64,000 nt of DNA from Campylobacter ureolyticus ACS-301-V-Sch3b (GCF_000413435.1 NZ_KE340326.1:242604-306603); one strand, 5' to 3'; positions 9,049 through 19,225 are shown, counted from the stretch's first letter. Numbers and translations are program-made. The notes: generated by a model from the sequence alone, not told the origin.

Positions 9049-10301
9049 AGTTTTATTTTTTTAAGCTCTTCTTTATAGGCTTTTTCATCAAATTCTTTAA
9101 TGCCTGCTACACCACCATCAAATGCAGCTTTTGCAACTGCTGGAGCAACAGCAAATAAAACTCTTTTATCAAAAGGATTTGGAATTATATAATCTCTTCC
9201 AAAAGAAATTTTATCTACGCCCATCATCTTGCAAACTTCGCTTGTAACCTCTTCTCTTGCAAGTTTTGCTAATGCTTTTGCAGCTGCCATTTTCATATCT
9301 TCAGTTATATATCTTGCCTCAACATCCAATGCGCCTCTAAAAATATATGGAAAACCTAAAACATTATTTACTTGATTTGGATAGTCACTTCTTCCAGTTC
9401 CAACCATCGCATCATCTCTTACTTCTTTTACCTCTTCTGGATAAATTTCAGGCACAGGATTTGCAAGAGCAAAGATTATTGGATCTTTTGCCATTGATTT
9501 AACCATATCTTTTGTTAAAATTCCACCTTTACTAAGTCCTAAAAACATATCTGCGCCATTTATAGCATCATCTAAAGTTCTAGCTTCTGTTTCAATGGCA
9601 AATTCTTTTTTCTCAGGTGATAAATTATCTCTTTTGCTATGAATAACACCTTTTGAATCAAGCATTAAAATATGCTTTACGCCTACATTTTTATACATCT
9701 TAGCGCACGCAATTCCAGCTGCTCCACTTCCACTTACTACTATTTTTATATCTTCTGGTTTTTTACCATTAATTTTTAAAGCATTTATTAGCCCAGCTGT
9801 TGTAATAATGGCAGTTCCGTGCTGATCATCGTGCATTACAGGGATATTTGTGCTTGCTTTTAACTCTTTTTCTACATAAAAACACTCAGGCGCTTTAATA
9901 TCTTCTAAATTTATTCCACCAAATGTTGGAGAAATCGCCCTACAAATTTCAACTAATTTTTTAGGATCTGTTTCATTAATCTCAATATCAAAAGCATCAA
10001 TTCCAGCAAATTTCTTAAATAAAACAGCTTTTCCTTCCATTACTGGCTTACTGGCACTTGCTCCAATATTTCCAAGACCCAAAACTGCAGTTCCATTGCT
10101 AATTACTGCTACTAAATTCTTTTTGTTTGTATATTTGTAAGCTAGACTTTCATCAGCCTCTATTTCTTTGCAAGGCTCTGCAACTCCTGGACTATAGGCT
10201 AAAGTTAAATCGCCTGCACTTTCAAAAGGGGTTTTTACATTTATTTCAATTTTTCCACCAATGTGATAGTTTAAGGCATCTTTTTTTGTATATTTTGCCA
10301 T
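9045..10301 (-). CDS. mez: NAD(P)-dependent malic enzyme
   Basis: 418 residues. Oxidative decarboxylation of malate to pyruvate. Family signatures: [11 protein letters not shown] near residue 34, [26 protein letters not shown] around residue 155, and the Rossmann motif [14 protein letters not shown]. It is the short form without the phosphotransacetylase-like extension of MaeB. AAGGAG lies before the ATG, two bases after gltX. It links the oxidative C4 pathway (citrate synthase is also in this window) to pyruvate. Confidence 0.95.
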   Translation of the reverse strand: MAKYTKKDALNYHIGGKIEINVKTPFESAGDLTLAYSPGVAEPCKEIEADESLAYKYTNKKNLVAVISNGTAVLGLGNIGASASKPVMEGKAVLFKKFAGIDAFDIEINETDPKKLVEICRAISPTFGGINLEDIKAPECFYVEKELKASTNIPVMHDDQHGTAIITTAGLINALKINGKKPEDIKIVVSGSGAAGIACAKMYKNVGVKHILMLDSKGVIHSKRDNLSPEKKEFAIETEARTLDDAINGADMFLGLSKGGILTKDMVKSMAKDPIIFALANPVPEIYPEEVKEVRDDAMVGTGRSDYPNQVNNVLGFPYIFRGALDVEARYITEDMKMAAAKALAKLAREEVTSEVCKMMGVDKISFGRDYIIPNPFDKRVLFAVAPAVAKAAFDGGVAGIKEFDEKAYKEELKKIKL

Positions 10302-10303
10302 TA

Positions 10304-11689
10304 TTATATCTCCTTAGATTTGTTTATTAAATTTTTAATTCTTTGTTTTACTTCATCGCTTCCTAAAATTTCAAGCACTTCAAAAATAGACGGACTTACG
10401 CTATTGCCAGTTATTGCTATCCTTAAAGGTTGAGCTAAGTCTTTTAGTTTTGCTTCATTTTTTTCTAAAAATTTATTTGTTAGTTCCTCATATTCTAAAG
10501 CACTCATATCTTTATCTAAAATTTCAGCAAAACTTGCAAGTAATTTTAAACTATTTTCATTAATAAATTTTTTATAAGCTTTTTCATTATAACTTTGTGG
10601 TTTGTTAAGGATAGAATTTGCCATCTCTTTCATTTGTAAAAGTGTGACTGAGCGTTCTTTTATACTATCTATTAAAAGTTTTGCATGTTTTACCTCATCT
10701 AGGTTAAGGTCAAATTCTTTTAGCTCATGAGATAGTCTTTCAAAGCTTGCATTTTTTATGTAGTGTTGATTTAACCATTCTAGTTTACTTTGGTTAAAGC
10801 TACTTGAAGATTTTGAAAGATTATGTGGATCAAAAAGCTCTTTTAACTCTTTCATTGAAAAAATTTCATCATCACCATGACTCCAGCCAAGCCTTACTAA
10901 GAAATTTAATAAAGCCTCACTTAAATAACCCATTTTTTTATATTCCATAACATCGGTTGCACCGTGTCTTTTGGAAAGCTTTTGTCCATCAGGTCCGTTA
11001 ATCATGGCAACATGATAAAAATTTGGAGTTTTAAAACCAAGTGCCTCATATAAAATAATTTGTTTTGGCGTATTTGAAAGGTGGTCATCACCTCTAATTA
11101 CATCAGTTACGCCCATTAATGCATCATCAATTACAACTGTAAAATTATATGTAGGACTTCCATCGCTTCTTGCGATTATAAAATCATCCAACATATCATC
11201 AACATTAAATTTAACTTCACCTTTTACACCATCTTTAAATTCTATAGTTCCACTAATTGGAGCTTTTATACGAATTACTGGATCAATTCCTGCTGGAGGT
11301 GTTCCTTTAAAATCCCTATATCTCCCGTCATATTTTGGACGAATTTTCATCGCTTCTTGACTTTTTCTAAGTTCATCAAGCTCGTCTTTAGTCATATAAC
11401 ATTTATAAGCTTTACCTTCATCTAAAAGTTTTTGTATATATTTTTTATATATGTCAAATCTATCACTTTGATAAACAAGCTCGCCATCATAGTCAAGTTT
11501 GCACCATTTAAATGCTTCTATAATCGCATTTGTAGCTTCTATCTTATTTCTTTTTAAATCAGTATCCTCAATTCGAAGTAGAAATTTTCCATTATTTGCT
11601 CTTGCATATAAGTAGTTATAAAGTGCCGTCCTAAGCCCGCCGATATGAAGATATCCAGTCGGAGAAGGAGCAAAACGAGTTACAATCAT
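10304..11689 (-). CDS. gltX: Glutamyl-tRNA synthetase
   Basis: 461 residues from the ATG at 11689, chosen because AAAGGAAAAATT sits directly upstream and the protein then begins MIVTRFAPSPTGYLHIGG; a longer frame to 11710 lacks such a site. Class I synthetase: HIGG version of the HIGH motif, KLSKRHG as KMSKS motif. Campylobacter genomes commonly carry two GltX paralogues, one preferring tRNA(Gln); the sequence does not let me say which this is. First gene of the minus-strand operon gltX-mez-pncB-upp-lipoprotein-mqnA-small protein. Confidence 0.96.
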   Translation of the reverse strand: MIVTRFAPSPTGYLHIGGLRTALYNYLYARANNGKFLLRIEDTDLKRNKIEATNAIIEAFKWCKLDYDGELVYQSDRFDIYKKYIQKLLDEGKAYKCYMTKDELDELRKSQEAMKIRPKYDGRYRDFKGTPPAGIDPVIRIKAPISGTIEFKDGVKGEVKFNVDDMLDDFIIARSDGSPTYNFTVVIDDALMGVTDVIRGDDHLSNTPKQIILYEALGFKTPNFYHVAMINGPDGQKLSKRHGATDVMEYKKMGYLSEALLNFLVRLGWSHGDDEIFSMKELKELFDPHNLSKSSSSFNQSKLEWLNQHYIKNASFERLSHELKEFDLNLDEVKHAKLLIDSIKERSVTLLQMKEMANSILNKPQSYNEKAYKKFINENSLKLLASFAEILDKDMSALEYEELTNKFLEKNEAKLKDLAQPLRIAITGNSVSPSIFEVLEILGSDEVKQRIKNLINKSKEI

Positions 11690-11728
11690 AATTTTTCCTT
11701 TTATTTCCAAATTTGTAAAATATTTCGC

Positions 11729-11734
11729 TATAAT
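11729..11734 (+). promoter_or_regulatory. -10 element of the SurA-like gene
   Basis: TATAAT, 42 bases before the ATG at 11777, with a predicted start near 11741. It overlaps the opposing gltX promoter: the two -10 boxes form the symmetrical block TATAATTTGTCAATTATA. Confidence 0.5.
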
Positions 11735-11740
11735 TTGTCA

Positions 11741-11746
11741 ATTATA
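11741..11746 (-). promoter_or_regulatory. -10 element of the gltX operon
   Basis: TATAAT on the minus strand, about 50 bases before the gltX ATG, with a predicted start near 11734. It lies only 6 bases from the plus-strand TATAAT of the SurA-like gene, so RNA polymerase could hardly occupy both at once. Confidence 0.5.
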
Positions 11747-11776
11747 GTCTTATAAGCTTAAAATAAAGGTTTTTTT

Positions 11777-12613
11777 ATGAAAAAAAAGTTAATTTTTTTA
11801 CTTATGCTTGGCTTTAGTGTGGCCAATGCAGGTATGGTAAATTGGGTTGTTGCGAAGGTAAATAATGAACCAATTACGAATTTTGAAGTTTTTGATACAA
11901 TGAAAAAAATAAAAACTTCCAATCAAGACACAGCACTACAATTTCTAATAAATGAAAAACTACAAGCCTCAGAAATTAAAAAAAGAGGTATAAGAGTTGC
12001 ACCTTATGAGGTTACAAATGCAATTGAAGAAATTGCTAAAAAAGAGGGAAAAACACCTGAAGAGTTTAAAAATACTCTTATAAAACAAGGAGTAAATTTC
12101 GATGAGTTTAGATCAAATTTGGCAAAAGACATACAAACTCAAAAACTTTTAGGTGGAATTTTTGCAAAAGCTGATAAAAAAATAACTCCTGAAAGTGTAA
12201 AACAGTTCTATGAGAGCAATCCTATGCTTTTTATGAGTTTTGAATCAGTAAACGCAACTAGATTTGCCGCTAAAACAAAAAAAGAGATTGAAAATGTTAT
12301 ACGTGGAAAAGTAGGAGCATCTGTTTATTCTCATAAAATTACAATCCCAAAATCATCTCTTAATGAACAAACTGCATTTGCTTTTTTAAATATGAAAGAT
12401 GGGGAATTTACTCCTATTATGGACCATCCACAAGGATTTTATGAGGTTTTAAGAATCGATTCTAAAAATGGAGTTAAAAAAGTGGATTTTGAAACTGCAA
12501 AAGATCAAGTTTTTGAAATGTTTGCTAAAAATGAAAGACGAAAAACAGTTGATGATTATTTTGAAAAACTAAGAGCAAATGCCATCATAGAAGTTTTACC
12601 TCCTAGAAAATAA
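11777..12613 (+). CDS. SurA-like periplasmic chaperone / peptidyl-prolyl isomerase
   Basis: 278 residues with signal peptide (MKKKLIFLLMLGFSVANAG). The N-terminal SurA-type chaperone domain runs from VNWVVAKVNNEPITNFEV to about residue 130. The C-terminal parvulin-like region is short and lacks an obvious complete rotamase motif, so chaperone activity is more certain than isomerase activity. C. jejuni Cj1289, structurally characterised as SurA-like, occupies the same place next to gltX. It probably escorts outer-membrane proteins; the next gene is a large autotransporter, a likely client. Confidence 0.88.
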   Translation: MKKKLIFLLMLGFSVANAGMVNWVVAKVNNEPITNFEVFDTMKKIKTSNQDTALQFLINEKLQASEIKKRGIRVAPYEVTNAIEEIAKKEGKTPEEFKNTLIKQGVNFDEFRSNLAKDIQTQKLLGGIFAKADKKITPESVKQFYESNPMLFMSFESVNATRFAAKTKKEIENVIRGKVGASVYSHKITIPKSSLNEQTAFAFLNMKDGEFTPIMDHPQGFYEVLRIDSKNGVKKVDFETAKDQVFEMFAKNERRKTVDDYFEKLRANAIIEVLPPRK

Positions 12614-12660
12614 ATCTAAAAATTTACTAAATATTAAAATTTCAAATAATATAAATTCTA

Positions 12661-12690
12661 AAAAGCCGAGTTGTTCTTGGCTTTTATTTT
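12661..12690 (+). terminator. Rho-independent terminator of the SurA-like gene
   Basis: Stem AAAAGCCGAG / CTTGGCTTTT (one G-T pair), loop TTGTT, followed by ATTTTT. It separates the chaperone gene from the autotransporter transcription unit. Confidence 0.8.
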
Positions 12691-12750
12691 TCACAATATC
12701 TTGCTAACGAAACACATCAAAAAACAGTTAATTTTGTTTTAATAAAGAAA

Positions 12751-12765
12751 TGATACAATTTATCA
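12751..12765 (+). promoter_or_regulatory. Extended -10 promoter with overlapping Fur-box-like palindrome
   Basis: TGATACAAT (12751-12759) reads as an extended -10 (TG-N-TACAAT) placed about 37 bases before the autotransporter ATG. The 15-mer TGATACAATTTATCA matches the 7-1-7 Fur consensus TGATAATnATTATCA at 11 of 14 defined positions with exact arm spacing, and extends to a 7-base-arm inverted repeat AATGATA / TATCATT. A repressor bound here would cover the -10. Binding by Fur is inference. Confidence 0.45.
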
Positions 12766-12795
12766 TTATTATTTTCAATTTAAAAAGGAGTGTAA

Positions 12796-15700
12796 ATGAA
12801 CATGCGAAATCATATTCGTTTTTCTTGGCAAGAGAATAAAATTTTCTCTTTAGTTTGTGCAGTATTTATTTGTTCTAGTTTAAATGCTTCACCTATTACA
12901 AATGAGTTATTAAAAGACCCAGAACCAACTGTAGTCTATAAAATTGACGATTATGACAAAGTTAAAATTTTTAATGATAAATCTAATAGAGTGCAAGGAC
13001 TAATTAAAAATGATAAAGTCACAAGCACTATAGATGGAAAACTTGAAGATAAAAGTAAAACATTAACCATAAAAGGCAAAGAAGAAACAGAAAAATCTCC
13101 AGTTTATTTATATTCTACAACGATAGGTGCTAATGAAAATACAGAAGTAAATTTATATGGTTTAAAGGGACAACATTTTCTTATAGGCGGAAAAGGTATT
13201 ATCAAAAAAGATGATAAAGGTGATAAATTTCTTGATTTTATGGCTTCAGATAAAAACGCCGTAGTAAATGTTTCATTTTTAGAAGCTAAACATAATCCAG
13301 CTAGTCCTTCATGGACTGATTATTATAAAAATCAAAAAGCAGGTGTTTTTAATATAGATATATTAAATGGAACTTTAAATCTCAATATTGGCAATAAATC
13401 CCGTAGTAAAGATAATACAACAGCTGAAAAAATAAATGTAATAGGTAAAAATTCTATATTAAATGCTAGCAAAACTAGTGTTAGACCAGCTATGTCTTTT
13501 TTGATAGATGAAGGTGGAAAAGCAAATTTTGCTGATACTTATGTCTATTCGCCTGAAATTTTAGTAAAAAACGGAAAGCTAAATGCTGAAAATGGAGGGC
13601 TTTTACAAACACAAAAATTTAATGTAGGCAAAGACGGAGAGGTTAATATAAACAATGTCCGAATAAAAGGTACAAATACAGGAGTAAATAATACCATAAC
13701 TATAGATGGCGGAAAACTAAATGTAACAGACCCTAAAATACAAGCTAAAAATTTTATAATAACAAACAATGGTATTGTAAACTTAACTAGTGAAAAACCT
13801 GCTGATGAAAAACTCTTAAATGAGGACAAAGCAAAAGATGAAGCAGTATTTATAGAATATGGAGGTGGTATAAATGTAGATAGCGGTAAATTTATAGCAA
13901 AAAACCTACCTTTATACAACAAAGGCAGCATAATAATAAAAAATGGAGAACTTGATATAAAAGATTCAAAAATATCAACATCTCAAAATTTCTATGTAAA
14001 AGAAGGCGGAAAAGCTACCCTAGATAATACAAAATATACGGGACAAGAAGGAATTAATGTAGAAAAAGGTGGTGAATTTAAAGCAAAGAATAAATCAAAT
14101 ATAAATTTTACAAATCAGTCTAGCCATATAAATGGAAAGGCAATATTTGATGATTCTACTATTAATTCAGATACTATTTTTATAAAAGATGGTGGAGAGT
14201 TTATAGTTAAAGATTCAACTGCTAAGATAAAGCAAGTAACCGCCCAAAAAGGAGGTAAAGCTGAGTTTTTAAACAGCACCATAGAAAAACACAAAAAAGG
14301 GAATTATTTTTGGAGTGCCGATGGTGGGGATATTAGTTTTATAAATTCAAATATAAACAACATCAGTAGCCTAGGTGCAGAAAATGACGGAGCTATAAAT
14401 TTAGTTAATGCAAAAATAAATAATATTAGCGGAATCTTCGTACATGACGGAAAATTTAATGCTATAGATTCTGTTATAAATTTAAAAAATCACTTTGTAA
14501 TAAGAGATGACAAAGGAAAAGCCATTCTTGATAACTCCAGCTTAAAAGCTAGTTCCTTAGGCGGACATATAGATTTAAAAAATAAAGTTACTCTCGATAT
14601 AGAAAAAGATAAATACACATATAGATCTAACGGGGCAGATCATTCTATAGACATTTATGCAAATGTAGAAAATGCAACCGATATCATTAAAAAAGGTAAA
14701 AGTAATCTTATATTTAAAGACTACAAGGATAATTTTAAAGGAAATTTAAATATAGAAGATGGTAGTTTGACTTTAGATGGTGATTTTACATTAGCAAAGG
14801 ATAAAACTTTATCAATGAAATATCAAGGTCAAAATGGTGGTATTTTAAAAGCTAATAAAATGGACTTAAAAAATGGAAATCTTTTTGTGAATTTACAAAA
14901 AGACGCAAGTGGCGTTGAAACCACAATAGCAAAAACCAAAGATGGTTTATCTTTTGACAAAAGCAAGGCGAAATTAGAGGATAATAGCCTAAATAGTGCT
15001 TACTCCCTAACTCAAAAAGACAATAATCTTATCCTAACAAAAAAAGATCTTGATGGTAGGCTAATATTAAGCAAGCTTGACCATGTCATAAAAAAGGATT
15101 CAAAAGTATATGTTGATAGTAGTGATCCTGATTATATAGATGATGCACATAAGAATAGTCGAAATGACAAAAACGAAAAAGGTCAAATAGTTAAGGTAAA
15201 AACAGAAGGTGCAAAACTTGTAATAGCAGATGTAAATGTAAAATCAAAAGGTGAAGGTGAAAATAAAGATAATGAATCTTTTGATATAACAAAAGACTCA
15301 TATCTTCTTATAAATAATTCTAAAAGTGAAGTTGATGGGCTTAATATCTTAGAAAACTCCACTTTAAAACTTCAAGAAAAAAGCGATATCACAGCTACAA
15401 ATTTATATGTAGATAAAACCTCAAAAATGAGTATGGAAAAAAGAGACTCCGCAGATGAAGCTGACAAAGTTAATATAATAGTAAAAAATGCGAAGCTAGA
15501 TGGTATAGCAAATATAGGCAAAGATTCAACTTTTAAAGCCGAAAATTTAAATCTCGGCCAAAATTCCAAAATAGACAGTAAAGGTACACTTGAAACTAAA
15601 AGCTTAAAATTGACTGGTTCAAACATCGAAGCTTCAAATTTAAAAATAGATAAAAAAGCAACTATGAGCGGTGGTAATCTTAATATAGAAAATGCAGAAT

Positions 15701-17853
15701 TTAATAGAGAGATAACAATAGATAAAAATACAAATTTAAAAGCTAATATTTTTAAAGCTAAAAATGGAAACCTCAACATTAATGATGCAAATATTGACTT
15801 AAAAGACGCAACTATAAATAGCAAAGTAGATGTTAAAAATTCAGCTATGAAAACTGAAAAATTAAGTCTTGCAGGAAATAGCACATTTGATAATGTAAAA
15901 TACACAACTAAACATTTTGAGTTTAAAGGTGACAGCCTTCTTATAAAAAACTCGGTGTTTAATACAACAGGAGATAGTTCTTTTATAGTATCAGGCGATA
16001 CAAATATAGATAACTCACAAACTAGCCACATTAATATGACATTAGGCAAAGATAAAAAAACAACAGCCGCTATAGATAACAAAACAACTTTAACTGTTAA
16101 AAATACTCTAACTTTTGGACCTAATGATGCAACTTTAAACTTAAACAATGATGCCGTTTTAAAAGTATCAAAAATAGCAAAAGATACAAGTGGGTCTCAC
16201 AATATAAATGTAACAAATTCCACAGTTGAACTTCTTGATGGTGGAAAATTGTTTAGTGACTTTAAGGACAATGATTTAAATTTTAAAATTAAAAATGCTA
16301 TTTTTAAAACAGATGGTGAAAAAACAATAAACCACTCTATAAGTGGTGAAAATTTCACAAAAATTGGTAAAGGCACTATAAAAACTCCTTTTAAAAACTG
16401 GAAAAATACAAAAGTAAAAGAAGGAGTGCTAAACTTCACTGATAGTGTAGTTTTTAAAGATGAAAAATTGGCTATTTCAAATGGTGCAATAGTTAAAGGC
16501 GATAAAGACGTAACTTTTGACAAATCATCAACACTGGAAATAGGAGCAAAAGGCGATGGTATAAAAAATATCCAAACTGGAAAATTAATCGCCAATACAT
16601 TAAAAATAGATGGTGCAACTCTTAGTGTAAAAGATGAAGCAGTAAAAAATTTAAAAAATGGCGATATTATAAAACAAAATAAATTTTTAGAATATCAAAA
16701 ATTAATTGGTTGGTTTAATCCTACTATTTTAGAAGATCTTGCTTTTTATGATTTGAGCTTTACTAAAGAGAAAGATATTTTAATAGGCGTGGTTCCAAGA
16801 GCAAAAGACATGCTTTTAAATGCAGGAATGCATAGACTTGGGGGACTTGGTGATATTATTGATGCTGGATTGATAGATAATACACTTGGTGATATTATGC
16901 TTAAAGATAATATTACTGCAAATGACTTAAAAACTATTCAACCGCTTATATCAGGTGCTGGCATACAAGTAATTTCTGATGCAGGAAAAATTTCAAGAGA
17001 TGCAATTTTATCTAGCAGTACATATAAAAGTGATAAAAATTTCTGGGCTAAAACAATAGGAAGTTTTAGTCACAAAAGCTCAACTAATGATGGAACTTTA
17101 GGATATGATGCGGATCACTATGGAACCATTATAGGTTTTGATGGTGAAATAGCAGATAATGCTCGATTAGGTTTTGCTGTTTCTTATACAAAAAGCGATA
17201 TTGATGGTGATATAAATCAAAATATAAAAAGTGATACATATCAAGCTTTAATTTATAGTGATATTTATGCAATAAATGATTTAAGAATTAATCTTTTAGC
17301 AGGTGTTGGTTTTTCAGAAAATGAAGGCGATAAAACAGTCTCTATTATAGATAAAACCATAAAATCAAAATACGATAGCAAATTCTATCAAGCTGGATTT
17401 GGAATCTATAAAGATGTAAGTTTAAGTAATTCTTTTTCTTTAACACCATACTTCAGAGCTGACTATATACATGTAAAAAATGATGCATACACAGAAAATG
17501 GTGACGAATTCTTAGCTTTAAGCGTAGACAAACAAGACTTTGATAGTTTAGAACTTCAAGCTGGACTTGAGTCAAAATACCTCATAAACGATAAGTTTTC
17601 TTTATTTGGAAAAGCTGGACTAATCGTAGAAACTATGGATGATGAAACAAAAATAGACTTCTCACTCATATCAAATCCTAGTAAAAAAGCTCAAATCAAA
17701 TCTGATGCAAAAAATGATTTGCTCGGCGTAGTTGGGGTTGGTTTTGATTATATGCCTACAGATTCTTTAAAGTTAGAATTTAAATATAATGGAAAATTTG
17801 GCGATGACTACAACAATCAAATTATTGGACTAGGTCTTAACTATAGATTTTAA
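12796..17853 (+). CDS. Classical (type Va) autotransporter adhesin-like protein
   Basis: 1685 residues. A long N-terminal signal region ends near LNAS at about residue 32. The passenger (about 33-1400) is built of short repeated strands with many Asn, Asp, Gly and Lys (for example KDGGEFIVKDS, KEGGKATLDN), the pattern of a right-handed beta-helix. The last roughly 270 residues, from NFWAKTIGSFSHKSS, form an autotransporter beta-barrel ending in LGLNYRF with terminal Phe. No protease triad or cysteines were recognised in the passenger, so adhesion or surface structure is more likely than enzyme activity. AAGGAG lies 5 bases before the ATG. It occupies its own transcription unit with a Fur-like site and a strong terminator. 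In C. jejuni the flanking genes are adjacent, by recollection, so this gene looks like a lineage-specific insertion. Confidence 0.92.
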   Translation: MNMRNHIRFSWQENKIFSLVCAVFICSSLNASPITNELLKDPEPTVVYKIDDYDKVKIFNDKSNRVQGLIKNDKVTSTIDGKLEDKSKTLTIKGKEETEKSPVYLYSTTIGANENTEVNLYGLKGQHFLIGGKGIIKKDDKGDKFLDFMASDKNAVVNVSFLEAKHNPASPSWTDYYKNQKAGVFNIDILNGTLNLNIGNKSRSKDNTTAEKINVIGKNSILNASKTSVRPAMSFLIDEGGKANFADTYVYSPEILVKNGKLNAENGGLLQTQKFNVGKDGEVNINNVRIKGTNTGVNNTITIDGGKLNVTDPKIQAKNFIITNNGIVNLTSEKPADEKLLNEDKAKDEAVFIEYGGGINVDSGKFIAKNLPLYNKGSIIIKNGELDIKDSKISTSQNFYVKEGGKATLDNTKYTGQEGINVEKGGEFKAKNKSNINFTNQSSHINGKAIFDDSTINSDTIFIKDGGEFIVKDSTAKIKQVTAQKGGKAEFLNSTIEKHKKGNYFWSADGGDISFINSNINNISSLGAENDGAINLVNAKINNISGIFVHDGKFNAIDSVINLKNHFVIRDDKGKAILDNSSLKASSLGGHIDLKNKVTLDIEKDKYTYRSNGADHSIDIYANVENATDIIKKGKSNLIFKDYKDNFKGNLNIEDGSLTLDGDFTLAKDKTLSMKYQGQNGGILKANKMDLKNGNLFVNLQKDASGVETTIAKTKDGLSFDKSKAKLEDNSLNSAYSLTQKDNNLILTKKDLDGRLILSKLDHVIKKDSKVYVDSSDPDYIDDAHKNSRNDKNEKGQIVKVKTEGAKLVIADVNVKSKGEGENKDNESFDITKDSYLLINNSKSEVDGLNILENSTLKLQEKSDITATNLYVDKTSKMSMEKRDSADEADKVNIIVKNAKLDGIANIGKDSTFKAENLNLGQNSKIDSKGTLETKSLKLTGSNIEASNLKIDKKATMSGGNLNIENAEFNREITIDKNTNLKANIFKAKNGNLNINDANIDLKDATINSKVDVKNSAMKTEKLSLAGNSTFDNVKYTTKHFEFKGDSLLIKNSVFNTTGDSSFIVSGDTNIDNSQTSHINMTLGKDKKTTAAIDNKTTLTVKNTLTFGPNDATLNLNNDAVLKVSKIAKDTSGSHNINVTNSTVELLDGGKLFSDFKDNDLNFKIKNAIFKTDGEKTINHSISGENFTKIGKGTIKTPFKNWKNTKVKEGVLNFTDSVVFKDEKLAISNGAIVKGDKDVTFDKSSTLEIGAKGDGIKNIQTGKLIANTLKIDGATLSVKDEAVKNLKNGDIIKQNKFLEYQKLIGWFNPTILEDLAFYDLSFTKEKDILIGVVPRAKDMLLNAGMHRLGGLGDIIDAGLIDNTLGDIMLKDNITANDLKTIQPLISGAGIQVISDAGKISRDAILSSSTYKSDKNFWAKTIGSFSHKSSTNDGTLGYDADHYGTIIGFDGEIADNARLGFAVSYTKSDIDGDINQNIKSDTYQALIYSDIYAINDLRINLLAGVGFSENEGDKTVSIIDKTIKSKYDSKFYQAGFGIYKDVSLSNSFSLTPYFRADYIHVKNDAYTENGDEFLALSVDKQDFDSLELQAGLESKYLINDKFSLFGKAGLIVETMDDETKIDFSLISNPSKKAQIKSDAKNDLLGVVGVGFDYMPTDSLKLEFKYNGKFGDDYNNQIIGLGLNYRF

Positions 17854-17857
17854 GCTA

Positions 17858-17887
17858 GATTAAGCCGATATTAACATCGGCTTAATC
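17858..17887. terminator. Bidirectional terminator, autotransporter / accC
   Basis: Perfect 12-base stem (GATTAAGCCGAT / ATCGGCTTAATC) with a 6-base loop ATTAAC, between two convergent genes and abutting the accC stop codon at 17888. Confidence 0.85.
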
Positions 17888-19225
17888 TTAATAGTACTTT
17901 GTTAGATAATTTGTATCAAATTTATTATTTGCAAAATCAGCACTTTCCATCATATTCAAATGGAAATTTCTAGTTGTTTTAATACCTTGAATAATAAGTT
18001 CATCCAAAGCAACTCTCATCTTAGCAATTGCTTTTTGCCTAGTGTCTGCATGAACTATAAGTTTTCCTATCATACTATCATAAAATGGGGGAACACTATA
18101 TCCTTCATAAATATGACTATCAAACCTAACATTTCTACCATTTGGAGCTATAAATTTAGTTATTTTTCCAGGATTTGGCGCAAAACTTTTTGGATCTTCA
18201 GCTGCTATTCTGCACTCTATTGAATGTCCTCTAAATTCTATCTCATCTTGACTAGGAAGTTTTTCACCTTGAGCTATTCTTATCATCCACTCAACCATAT
18301 CAAGACCACTTACCATTTCACTTACGCAGTGTTCAACCTGAAGTCTTGTATTCATCTCTATAAAATAAAACTCTTTTGAATCTTGATCGTATAAAAACTC
18401 AAAAGTTCCAGCACCATAATAACCTATGGCTTTAGTTGCTGCGATTGCAGTTTCATGGAGTTTTTCTCTTGTTTTTTCATCTAAAATTGTAGCAGGAGTT
18501 TCTTCGATTAATTTTTGATGGCGGCGTTGCATAGAACAATCTCTTTCGCCGACATGAATTACATTTCCGTGCTCATCACCTAAAATTTGAACTTCAACAT
18601 GGCGAGGATTTGTAATATACTTTTCAATATACATTGAACCATTTCCAAAAGCACTTAATGCCTCACTTTCAGCTGCCCAAAAGTTTTTTTCTAAATCTTC
18701 ACCTTTTGTAACAAGTCTCATTCCTCTTCCGCCACCACCAGCTGCTGCTTTTAAGATAACTGGATAACCCATTTCATTTGCTAATTTTCTAGCCTCTTCA
18801 ACGTCTTTTAAAACGCCATCACTTCCAGGAATTACAGGAACTCCTGCTCTTTTCATAAAGCTTTTTGCCTTTGATTTATCACTCATGAGTGCCATGGCTG
18901 ATAAATTTGGTCCTATAAATTTAATGCCTTCTTTCTCGCAAATTTCAACAAAGGTTTGATTTTCACTCAAAAAACCATACCCTGGGAAAATAGCATCTGA
19001 TTCGCTAATTTGAGCTGCTGTCATAATCGCAGGTATATTTAAATAGCTATCACTACTTCTAGCAGGCCCAATACAAATACTTGCATCAGCATATTTTACA
19101 TAAAGCGCATCTTTATCCGCGGTTGAATAAACAACAACAGCTTCTTTTCCCATTTCTTGTATGGTTCTTAAAGCTCTTAATGCTATCTCACCGCGATTTG
19201 CAATAAGAATTCTTTTAATCTCCAT
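17888..19225 (-). CDS. accC: Biotin carboxylase subunit of acetyl-CoA carboxylase
   Basis: 445 residues, usual length. ATP-dependent carboxylation of the biotin on AccB, first step of fatty-acid synthesis. N terminus MEIKRILIANRGEIALR, ATP-grasp glycine loop KAAAGGGGRGMR around residue 160, and the EMNTRLQVEH catalytic motif around residue 290. GGAG upstream; the start overlaps the accB stop by one base (TAATG). accA lies separately at 51890; accD is not in the window. Confidence 0.97.
   Translation of the reverse strand: MEIKRILIANRGEIALRALRTIQEMGKEAVVVYSTADKDALYVKYADASICIGPARSSDSYLNIPAIMTAAQISESDAIFPGYGFLSENQTFVEICEKEGIKFIGPNLSAMALMSDKSKAKSFMKRAGVPVIPGSDGVLKDVEEARKLANEMGYPVILKAAAGGGGRGMRLVTKGEDLEKNFWAAESEALSAFGNGSMYIEKYITNPRHVEVQILGDEHGNVIHVGERDCSMQRRHQKLIEETPATILDEKTREKLHETAIAATKAIGYYGAGTFEFLYDQDSKEFYFIEMNTRLQVEHCVSEMVSGLDMVEWMIRIAQGEKLPSQDEIEFRGHSIECRIAAEDPKSFAPNPGKITKFIAPNGRNVRFDSHIYEGYSVPPFYDSMIGKLIVHADTRQKAIAKMRVALDELIIQGIKTTRNFHLNMMESADFANNKFDTNYLTKYY

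Noticed and set aside
15372..16148. Long open frame on the strand opposite the autotransporter (about 258 codons)
   Set aside because: It mirrors the repetitive, biased codon use of the passenger, has no ribosome site or known domain, and similar antisense frames recur along the same gene.
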